Shown piece by piece: positions 55,071-64,000 of a DNA stretch of 64,000 nucleotides (within the stretch, counting starts at the first letter, position 1; the number at the start of each line of letters is the position of its first letter). The stretch spans positions 1,107,501 through 1,171,500 of the forward strand of contig JANCRA010000066.1 of the NCBI GenBank assembly GCA_024362935.1, written 5' to 3'. The position numbers and the translations under genes were made by a program. The stretch is from Setophaga petechia. Lineage: Eukaryota; Chordata; Aves; Passeriformes; Parulidae. The notes below the pieces were generated by a model that had not been told where the DNA came from, did no database searches, and saw nothing but the letters and a program-made list of their open reading frames with translations.

Positions 55071-58000
55071 GTATAATATGCATTTCTTGTTTCTGATTGG
55101 TTATGAAAGTGAGGGCATACCATTTTCAAATTTTTATAGATTAAGATTTAAAAATTCATTGTTTTTGATCTGTGTAGCTCTGAATGTTTTGCTACTTTGA
55201 TTTCCCTAAAGGCAAATTGGGTTTGACATTGACTAATTACTTGACAGATCCTTGGAGTTGTATGTGATATCTCAGTTGCTTTAGGGCACAGAGCACTAGT
55301 TTCTTAGCCCACAAATGAAGATGTATGTTTCCACATACTAAACTGTACATTTTTATTTTTCTTTAGTCCAAATCATCATTTTGCTTTTATGTTTCTACTG
55401 TCACTGTCACAGTGATTCTAAAACACTCAAAGGCTGGATAGGTGACTTAGTGAGGGAAGCAACTGGCTTGTCTTGCCTGGGACTACATTTGAACTGAGTC
55501 TGCCTGTGGATTTTTTGTTCTCTCTAGTTCTGAGTGGACAGTTTAACCCCTGTTGGTTATTACACTGAAATGTTCAGCCTGACACTAACAAAACTGAGGA
55601 CTCAGCTATCTAGCAACTCGAGTAATGCCTTGCTGGTAGCAAGTGGTCTCTGCAACTTCTAAAGAGGTTTCTTCATATACAGAGGTTTTCCTATTTTGTT
55701 TTTATAACCACCCTATTTTATCTTACAGACAGAGGCTTTCTTTTCCTTTTTAGAGTGCGTTCTGTGAACAGATTTACAAGAAGCAGTAGCACTGCTCTAT
55801 GTGCTTACCTTGAATGCCTGGGTGGCAAAATGACAGTTTTTGTTGAAAAGAGTTAAAATTACCCTGATCAAGTGAAGGCAGTTCAAAACCAATACCTATC
55901 AATCCTCAGTGTGAAACTGGCTCATGTGGGTGATGTCTTTTGGAAGTCATTCACAGGGAGCTTTCTTCAAGCCTTTGCCAGCTTTTATTGGCTGTAGAGA
56001 TGCACTTTCCAACTGTGGGACACCATGAGGTGCACTTGATGGTGTGAGAGGAGGTGTAAACAAACACCTGGGCAGAGGAGCTCGTGGGTTTGAACATGTG
56101 TTGCAGGTTGTGTTGTGAGGAGTTCTTAAAGAGTTTAAAAGCTTTTTAGCCCAGAACATGACTACCAAGTATAATTCCACTGCATGAGTAACCTGAAAAC
56201 ATTTATTTACACTTCATTAATGCCACTGAAGATGTTTGCATTCTGGAGGGGTTTGTCAGTGAAGCAAACTACTTTAGACACTTGAGCCAAATTTGGGGTT
56301 GAATTTAGTGATTTTTTTGTCTGCTGAAGTGTTCTATGAAAGATACAGGTGCCTTCCAATATGCAGGATCACTTCTGAAATGTAGTCCTTGGGCTTGGCA
56401 CTACTGTGCATTTTCCAAATCAAGTAGCAGTGAAATAATCTGTGTATTTTGGAGAGCAAGCTGTTGCAAAGTGTGTGGAGTTTTAGTATTTGTCCTAAAT
56501 TTGGATGTATGATTTTAAAAGTGTAAATCTCACTCTATATGTCTGACTCCACAACTGATGCAAGTGCATTACAAAAGGGAAAAAAAAAAAAAAACCAAAA
56601 CCCTGTAAAGATCCTTAAAAAGAAATGCTTCAGAACTGGTCCAGTGTTTCTTGGGGGAGTCTGTACCTGTAAAATTAACATTAGCTTTTCTGGGTACATA
56701 GCAGGGCTCAAAATAATACCTTTTTGAAGTCTGGCTCTTGGAACTGCATAGAGCAACAAAATAAGTTTAAAAAGCCCCAAACACTGTTTAAGATTCACAT
56801 GAAGTCCACTGACTCCTGCTCTTTGAAGCTGGAGGAAAGAGTGAACAAATCATTTTTGCTTCCTAATATTTTAAGGGGTAGAGCTTCCTAGGTATTTGAT
56901 CATCAGCTGGGTAGTTCCTTTCTCCCATCCCATAGGACACTTGTAATGTTCACCTGTCAGTTTACTCTAAAACAGCTCAGCCCAAGAGAAGGAAGTGTGA
57001 AACTTAAAATGAGGGATAAACAAACAAAATTCAAATCATTAAAAGCGAGCCAGAGTTCATTGTTTCAGAGCCTGGTGTGTAATGCTGCTTTTATGCAGCA
57101 GATTGCATTCCTGAATGCTAGAAAACTGTTCCACATGGGATTTAATCTTGCACGTCAGCTAGTGCTTAGGTATATACATTTTAATTTAACTTTTTCATTG
57201 TACTCATATTCTTTCATATACTTGTGTAGGAATATATAATTAAATGTATAATTCTGTTGCTATGGAATGTAACTTTTTGGCTTTAAAAACAAGTTAAATA
57301 GTTCTTAGTTTGTATGAAATTCAATAGAAATCTGTAACTTCTTTATCTTTAACTTTTAGGCTTGGTAGCTTATGTCGATCTTGATGAAAGAGCAATTGAT
57401 GCTCTTAGGGAATTTAATGAAGAAGGAGCCCTCTCTGTATTACAGCAATTTAAAGAAAGTGACCTGTCGCATGTACAGGTAAGGTGGGAGCCCCAGGAGT
57501 GTGAGCACATAAGTGTAAAGGGTGTTCTGGCACCACTGGCAGGAGAGTTGTAACTTAGAAATTCACTGATGTTGCTGTATTGTATTTCAAACCCAAATAA
57601 CGAGTCTGTTTAAAATTACCTTAAATGTGTAGGTATTTGAACACAAAGCAAAACCTCCCAGATAATAAAAATATGTGTGCAATTGAGAAAATAGGTTAAA
57701 ATGCTGTTTGGAATCTGATGACTTTTTTCAATCTGACAAGTTTGTTCAATTAAATAATAATTGTTCAATTATTGTATTTTCCTGAAGGATTCTTTTGACA
57801 TTTATTTCATTGACTTGAAGTAGTGACTTCATGGTATGGAGTGTAAGATTCAGTGGATTCCCAGGGCTTGTCATACACACAATTGAATCATTTTGTAAAT
57901 TGTATCTACAGAACAAAAGTGCATTTTTATGTGGAGTTATGAAGACCTACAGGCAAAGAGAGAAACAAGGCAGCAAAGTACAGGAATCAACGAAGGGACC

Positions 58001-61000
58001 AGATGAAGCAAAGATTAAGGTAACATTTAGAAATACTGGTTATTCTGTACTAGCTGATATATTACTTGTATATACACTGAATATGAACTCAAAAAACATC
58101 AATACCACCTGGATAGGTGTATTCACACCATGCTTTCAAGTGCCTGCATGACAGAGATTCTGTAGAGAGGGGTTGTTGGAAATGCAGCTCTTCTGATCAC
58201 ACAGTTGTCAAAATTTAAGCTCTGTAAAAACATTGATACCTGTTTGAGAATTGTCTCAGTTGTCCAGTGCTCTGCACTTCTTGGGGTGCTACATATAAAA
58301 TGGAAAATAAGGGAACAGGCAGACAGGGTTCTTTCCAGCAACCTTGTGATATAAAACAAATGCTGCTGTTCATGATAGCTTTTTAAACCCACAAAACAAC
58401 AGGGTTTTTTGTAGCTTCTGTCTCTTCATCTCTACCTTACCAAGTGTGGCAAGGAGCAGATAAAGAATTTCTTATCTAGGAATGTTTTTTTTGTTCTGTA
58501 GATTTTAACCCACTGCCCTCTCTCCTGTAAGTAGTCTGACTTTTTTTATTTTCCAGGCTTTGCTAGAGCGGACTGGTTACACTTTGGATGTAACTACAGG
58601 ACAGAGGAAATATGGGGGTCCTCCTCCAGATACTGTGTATTCTGGTGTTCAGCCTGGCATTGGAACAGAGGTTGGTATACACAGACTCATCTGGTGATTG
58701 CTTTGAATACTTATGCAAACTCATAAATAGGAAATGCTTGAAAATAAACCATATTGCAAGTTTAATGTATTGTAGAGGAAAATAATCTTCTCTGTGTGTT
58801 TTAATCAGTCTTTCTTACTCCTCAGTATTCTGCAAAAGAAAGGAAGACAGGTTAAAGTGGAGAAAAAAAGAGATGGAATATACTAAAAAACTGTTATTTT
58901 AAAGTTAAAAGGTAGTTGGGAGAGTTTTAAGTACTTTAATTTTTTTTTTCCTTCCAAAGGACGAAGTCCAGTCTGTAAGCAATTATTTGGAAATTTAAGG
59001 TTGTGACTGAACCTGAGCATCTTCCTAGCAAGCTGTGAGCAAACTTAAGTTTGGTTATGAAAATGCTTGAACTGTGTATTTCTTCACTTAGCTGTTCTAC
59101 AAGGTTTAGTCCCTGGCAGGTTGTTTTGTAATACATGCTCAACACTTTAAATACTCTTGTCACACTGCTGCATGTCTGATACAGGAATTCCTTCAGAGAT
59201 TTTTCTATAAACCACCAGACTGATATGAGAAAACAGCCAATTTCCTTAATGTCTTTCAGTTTATAGATAAGTTTTCCATTCTTTGAGGTGCTGAAGCTCT
59301 TGCATTTATTATCAAGAAGATGTCAAGAAGTATCACAGTAAGGATGATTTCTGAAGGGCATGTTCCTATTCCATGAAGGAAAATAAATTTAGTGGTGGTG
59401 GTAAATAATTAGAATGAGTCCTTGCACTGAAAGAGAATAATTGATGTGTGTAACTACTCAAGCTCTGCCTAGGTCTGTGTGCTCTATGCTAATTGAGGTT
59501 TTGTCTTTAAAAGCTGCAAATGAGTTACAATTAAGTATTCTAGAAGTAATGATGATGTAAATATCTATCTAGAGGAATACCTTAAGCTTTCTAGGGAGAT
59601 GGTGGGGAAAACCTTTAGTTCTTTAGCCATTAAACTTTCACTTAGTGTGATGAATCAGTTCCTTTCTTTTCTCCCCACTAAGTAATGTTCAGTCAACATT
59701 CACACTGAATTGAGAGGGGCTAAGCTTTTAAGAAATGTTCTGGAAACTGAATGTCAGGAATATCTGTGTAACATGAAGCATCTAGAAGTTCTACCTTGTT
59801 CCATGTTTTTCAAGTTAGTCATATTCTCCTCATGGATTTATTATATTGATGCTTATTATGGGCGTGCTGAGTGTCTTTAATTCTGAAATTTTGCTGTGTC
59901 TTCAGTGTGAGATACAATTATGACAAGGCCTTACTGAGAAGGAAAATGTTGACTCATGGCTTTTTTTTCTACAAAAAATATTTGAAGTTAAAATAAATTT
60001 ATTTTTATCTTAATGGGTGTTTGGAATGTTTTGTTTGTATTAACAAGGAAGAGGTTTTGAGACTTCAGAGGAGAGCTGCAGTGATTAAACAGCTGGGGGG
60101 ATCTTTCTAGGGAGACCTCAGCTAAAGATATTAACCTTAACAAAACTTAACCCAAGTTAATTTTATGGAACAAAGCCACAAGAACTCACAGGCTTGCTTA
60201 AGTAAATATTAAACATTCGGTTGGTGGAAGCTGAAGCAAATGCAAACAAGTGTATATTAAAAGTGGAAGACATGCATCACGCAATTAAAAGGAAATTATT
60301 ATTATTATTAAATAATTTTTCCATCTCTGTAGCTTTCCAAGGAAGGGTAATTTACAGAGTGATTTGAAAATACTGCAAGGAAGTGCTTGGCCTGCTTTAA
60401 CATATGATACCCAACTAGATAGTCTGTAAAGTCTTAGTTTTTAACTGCCAAAATTTAAACCAGGTAAGAACCATTTATCTCTTCAGCAGGAGGAATTCAC
60501 AGTCTCTTCAATATAAATAACAAACCCAGGTTTTCTGTGTGTAAAACCTCATACAGATGGCAGGAGGATTAGAACATTTGTGACATGCAATAACATCAGC
60601 TGCTGTGAAGGCTGCACTGGTGACTGCCATGATTCTACTCTGCTGTTTTATCTGCATTGTTCTTCCTTTCCCAGGAATTTCCAAGTGTTAAAAAGAATTT
60701 CCAAGTGTTAAAACCTTGTATTTCTGAAAAAGCTTTGTTTCAAGTGTCCTCTTCCTTTTTAGGTTTTTGTTGGTAAAATTCCCCGAGACCTTTATGAAGA
60801 TGAGTTGGTACCGCTGTTTGAGAAGGCTGGTCCAATTTGGGATCTGCGTCTCATGATGGATCCTCTTTCTGGTCAGAACAGAGGTTATGCTTTCATTACC
60901 TTTTGTAGTAAAGATGCAGCACAAGAAGCAGTCAAACTGGTGAGTTTACTTTCTTCCAGACAGGTCAAGACAAAGTAAACAGCAAACATGTTGGTAATTT

Positions 61001-63335
61001 CATAAGTAATGAAGTCTTCAAAGCATCCATTGACACACTCAAAATTTTACTTTCTTAAAAATTGCCTCCTGATTTCATTAGTAAATACAGATACTTATAA
61101 GACTGTTATCTGCTGTACCTCACTGTGGCTGATCAGAGTACTTAGGTGATTGATAGGAGCCTACTTAATTCCAGCTTTAATCCTGATTAAAACAAAGACC
61201 ATGTCTGTCTCGATTTTTTTTTTTAAAGGTTGAATTCTTGTACCTTTAAAGGCCTGTTGGAGTCTTTGTTTTCAGAGCAGTCCAACTGTGGGTACAGGCA
61301 TGAAGCAGTGGACTAGATTTTTTATTAATGGAATTTTTAAATCTTGACAATACATTTTTTAATTCTATGATGGACAAAGTCAAAAAAATGCCTGCTGTTG
61401 TGGGTGGGGTAGAAGCCAGGTCACAGACTGATTTAGGCTGTTGATTGTCTTGGCAAACCCTCTCAGTGTTCAAAGCTGTCCAAGGAAAGAGGAAAAACTC
61501 CCAGTATCTTTAATGCCATGTATTTGCTTACTGATAACAGCAGCAGCAGTTGACTGACAGCAGAGGAAGCAGTAACCAGTTGCTAGAAAGATCTTTCAAG
61601 TCTGAGATAAACAGTAGGTGAATAAATTTATGCAATGCAATTTGTATATGGTCCCATGTTGTTCCTGTCACTGCAGGGTTTTTTGTAGCTTTCCATTCAA
61701 CAAGACTTCTGAAGTCTGTGGAAATCCTCAGCTTGGCACTGTTCTTCCAAGTGAATGCTGACACAAAACCAGCTGTTCTAAGAATTCTCTTGCAATGCCA
61801 ATTCAATATGCTATGTATAAAAGTAGTAGATGATGAGGAAAATACGTGAGTTTATGGATTGGGAATATTTTTATGCACAGTATTGTGGATAAAACAAATC
61901 AATGGCTTTGGTTTTTCAGTGTGACAACTATGAAATCCGTCCTGGAAAGCACCTTGGAGTGTGCATCTCCGTGGCAAACAACAGGTTATTTGTTGGGTCA
62001 ATTCCAAAGAACAAAACTAAGGAGAACATACTGGAAGAGTTTGGTAAAGTCACAGGTAAGACTTAATGAGTCCCAGAATACCATTTAGTTTCTGCTTTGT
62101 AGGTCTAGTTGTTTGACAGATGTGTTCAGGTGTCATTTAAACAATTTTCAAGTTGGATTCCAAGTTTGACTTTGTTAGAAATTTTATATATGTGCTGTAT
62201 CTTAAGGTGGAGTTTAAAGGGACTCATGTTTGTTTTAGTGATTGTTAAATGATTGATGATGTAACTTTACAATTAGAGATGGAAACTGCTCAAATGAACT
62301 CAAACACCAGCACACATGAATCTGAAGAAAATGAAGGTTCCAATTCTGTTACCTGTTCTAACTTTCTGTTGAAGGCTCTGTATTTGTTACTGGATCTACA
62401 GGAGGTTCTGCTGTCAACATGGAGAAGTTTTTTGGGGAGCCTGAAGCAAATGTATTCCTGAGTAGTGAAGGGGAGGAGGGAGTACTGAATTGGCTTAGAG
62501 GAAACATTACTAGAGAAATAGTTAATAACAGAATAATTTTTTTGTCCCAGTTTTCCAGCATTCTCCAGTATGTGCAGCAAGTGGGAAGAAGAGAAGTCAG
62601 CTCATCAGTGAAAGGGTGCTTCTGCCTTAGATAAGAGATTGAGTCACTTGCTCTTGTTCCTGTAGGAGAGCTTTAACCTCCTGCTTCTTTTTTAGGATTG
62701 CTATTTATAAGTACTTCAGGGAAGTGGTGAAAACAGAAGGTGAATATTCATTTAGTTCTCTCTCCTCTTTTTGGAGAGATGTGGAAGATGTTCCTTCTAG
62801 GTTCTGCAGGAGGCAGGGGAGAGGTCATGTGTTAGTGCTGGCTGCCTTTCAAAGATGTAAAAGTGATTTAAAAAGTATAGAAAACTTAGATTGTGTGAGT
62901 TGCTGAGGTTGATGTTTTACAGAGCTGTTCTGAGGAATTTTAATTGCTAGGTGACATGTTTCTGGGCAAATTAGATGAATATCTCTCATTTGTTTTGCTT
63001 ACTTGTGCTCCCACTCCCTTTCAGATGTAAAATTCAAATTCACTACAAAACATGAGTGAAGGCATTTTAAGGTAGACTCTAGATTTTTACTTTCCTTTTG
63101 AAGCTCAGTACTAAAGATATGTTTTTCAGAGGGTTTGGTGGATGTAATTTTGTATCATCAACCTGATGACAAAAAGAAGAATCGAGGATTCTGCTTCTTG
63201 GAATATGAGGATCACAAGTCAGCAGCACAAGCTCGCCGACGCCTGATGAGTGGGAAAGTAAAAGTCTGGGGAAATGTTGTTACAGTGGAGTGGGCTGATC
63301 CAGTAGAGGAACCTGACCCAGAAGTCATGGCAAAG
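54914..63335 (+). CDS. HNRNPR: HNRNPR, 5' part (first 339 codons; gene continues past the right edge)
   Basis: Heterogeneous nuclear ribonucleoprotein R: nuclear RNA-binding protein in pre-mRNA processing, with roles in axonal mRNA transport. Coding exons 54914-55070, 57360-57478, 57912-58019, 58557-58670, 60763-60939, 61920-62055 and 63130-63335 total 1017 nt with consistent phases. The start [20 protein letters not shown] matches human from residue 1 and separates it from the paralogue SYNCRIP. Acidic N-terminal domain about 1-110. RRM1 from 167: RNP2 VFVGKI 167-172, RNP1 RGYAFITF 206-213. RRM2 from 248: RNP2 LFVGSI 248-253, RNP1 RGFCFLEY 289-296. RRM3 and the C-terminal RGG and Q/N-rich regions lie beyond the window. 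Differences from human are few and conservative. Confidence 0.97.
55071..57359 (+). other. HNRNPR: HNRNPR intron 2
   Basis: No repeat family, RNA gene or additional exon recognised. Confidence 0.7.
57360..57478 (+). CDS. HNRNPR: HNRNPR exon 3
   Basis: 119 nt completing Gly53, then [20 protein letters not shown] to KESDLSHVQ: acidic N-terminal domain. Donor CAG/GTAAGG. Confidence 0.96.
57479..57911 (+). other. HNRNPR: HNRNPR intron 3
   Basis: Short AT-rich intron without recognisable features. Confidence 0.7.
57912..58019 (+). CDS. HNRNPR: HNRNPR exon 4
   Basis: 36 codons, [20 protein letters not shown] to GPDEAKIK. In-frame cassette size (108 nt). Acceptor TGTATCTACAG, donor AAG/GTAACA. 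Confidence 0.96.
58020..58556 (+). other. HNRNPR: HNRNPR intron 4
   Basis: Short intron without recognisable features. Confidence 0.7.
58557..58670 (+). CDS. HNRNPR: HNRNPR exon 5
   Basis: 38 codons, [20 protein letters not shown] to GVQPGIGTE, the linker just before RRM1. Starts and ends on codon boundaries, so skipping keeps the frame. Donor GAG/GTTGGT is weaker than its neighbours. Confidence 0.96.
58671..60762 (+). other. HNRNPR: HNRNPR intron 5
   Basis: Contains a 20-bp tandem duplication (GAATTTCCAAGTGTTAAAAA) at about 60674-60713, some 50 bp upstream of exon 6; otherwise AT-rich and featureless. Confidence 0.7.
60763..60939 (+). CDS. HNRNPR: HNRNPR exon 6 (most of RRM1)
   Basis: 59 codons, [20 protein letters not shown] to [14 protein letters not shown] end (actual end [11 protein letters not shown]). 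Both RNP motifs of RRM1 are here. Human has GKEAAQ where this has SKDAAQ. Acceptor CTTCCTTTTTAG, donor CTG/GTGAGT. Confidence 0.96.
60940..61919 (+). other. HNRNPR: HNRNPR intron 6
   Basis: Nothing recognised on either strand. Confidence 0.7.
61920..62055 (+). CDS. HNRNPR: HNRNPR exon 7 (end of RRM1, start of RRM2)
   Basis: 136 nt, [20 protein letters not shown] then [20 protein letters not shown] to KVT plus one base. Acceptor GGTTTTTCAG, donor CAG/GTAAGA. Confidence 0.96.
62056..63129 (+). other. HNRNPR: HNRNPR intron 7
   Basis: Nothing recognised on either strand. Confidence 0.7.
63130..63335 (+). CDS. HNRNPR: HNRNPR exon 8 (rest of RRM2)
   Basis: 206 nt completing Glu271, then [20 protein letters not shown] to [13 protein letters not shown]. 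Acceptor TGTTTTTCAG, donor AAG/GTCAGT. Confidence 0.96.
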
Positions 63336-64000
63336 GTCAGTGCAGACTTCACTGGATGCTCTTGTGCTTTGGGAGGAGTTTCTTTATGCCATAGTGACAA
63401 AAGATTTGTTGCAGCTGAGCAGGGCTAATTTTAAGGCACAAAAAGCAATTAGAGGGCATTTTCACAGTAAGCTGTGCAGATGGAGTGGTGTGAGCACTGT
63501 GGGTGAGTTGCCATTGGGAGATGTTGGGAATGTGCTGTTACTAATGCTGTTAACATCTGAGCTGGTCCTGTGCAGGGTTATCCTGCTGGATTGACACATC
63601 AGGCTGTGCATTTCCTGCTTTAGCTGTAATCAATACAGGTAGGTGTTGTGTAAAACGATTTTTCCAGAGTGAGATAAAGGTGAAGTTCAGCGTGGGGGAT
63701 GATTGTGTGCATTTTGGGTAACTCCTTGCTGTCCTTGAGGTCTGTTAATAAAATTTTACTGGGATTTGTGGCATCCCAGAAGCAGAAAATCAAAGTTGGA
63801 TATTCTCCTGGTTATGGAAGGGAACTGTGAAAGGAGAGAAGTTGTAGAAACTTCATACAGGCACTTTTTTTAAAAAACAGATTCAGAATTAGTAAAGTTA
63901 CCCAAATTTCTTAATGCAACAAAAAAGGGAATAATTACTATTTAGTTGTTTCTTTTGAGGTTGGACTTTTAAAGATTACAGCTTTGTTCTCATTTTTTCA
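63336..64000 (+). other. HNRNPR: HNRNPR intron 8, partial
   Basis: The next exon (start of RRM3) was not seen before the window ends. Confidence 0.7.

Noticed and set aside
1..64000. A new multi-gene system, antiviral island or gene cluster
   Set aside because: All coding sequence I can support belongs to five well-known vertebrate genes; remaining DNA is introns, promoters, repeats and old transposons.

Overview
This is vertebrate nuclear DNA, almost certainly avian and probably from a songbird. The genes are intron-split, with canonical GT-AG splice sites and CpG-island promoters. Interspersed repeats are CR1 LINE fragments plus one solo LTR of a type I associate with passerines. Most open frames are spurious; real genes had to be rebuilt exon by exon from splice sites and remembered protein families. 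Species and chromosome cannot be fixed from sequence alone. The gene order resembles the human 1p35 block EYA3-PTAFR-DNAJC8-ATP5IF1.

Layout: (1) 1-18.8 kb, minus strand: the 5' part of EYA3 (CpG-island first exon near 18.6 kb, coding exons at 7.7, 5.8, 3.7 and 0.65 kb; the gene runs off the left edge). Its introns hold a 14-copy 40-bp minisatellite and a long CR1 copy. (2) 21.6-22.7 kb, minus: PTAFR, the platelet-activating factor receptor, with its coding sequence in one exon. (3) 22.7-31 kb: no recognisable coding gene; CR1 remnant, two 52-bp-period minisatellites and GC-rich low-complexity DNA. (4) 31.0-41.6 kb, minus: complete DNAJC8, nine coding exons, 248 residues. (5) 41.8-42.6 kb, plus: complete ATP5IF1, three exons, 115 residues, head-to-head with DNAJC8 across a 232-bp gap between start codons that carries twin CACGTG boxes and a full CRE. 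(6) 42.6-48.4 kb: intergenic, with a 370-bp TA-rich block and a solo LTR flanked by a perfect 6-bp target duplication. (7) 48.5-64 kb, plus: the 5' half of HNRNPR (CpG-island promoter with three inverted CCAAT boxes, noncoding exon 1, coding exons 2-8 covering the acidic N-terminus, RRM1 and RRM2; the gene runs off the right edge).

The genes do not form a pathway. EYA3 is a transcription cofactor/phosphatase, PTAFR a lipid-mediator GPCR, DNAJC8 a spliceosome-associated J protein, ATP5IF1 the mitochondrial ATP synthase inhibitor, and HNRNPR an RNA-binding protein. I found no sign of an undescribed multi-gene system. The observations most worth checking are regulatory or structural: an upstream ATG in HNRNPR exon 1 in frame with the main start, a possible extra 5' exon in HNRNPR intron 1, local tandem duplications at the EYA3 and DNAJC8 promoters, a glycine-rich linker in ATP5IF1, and the ATP5IF1-HNRNPR junction, which differs from the human order as I remember it.
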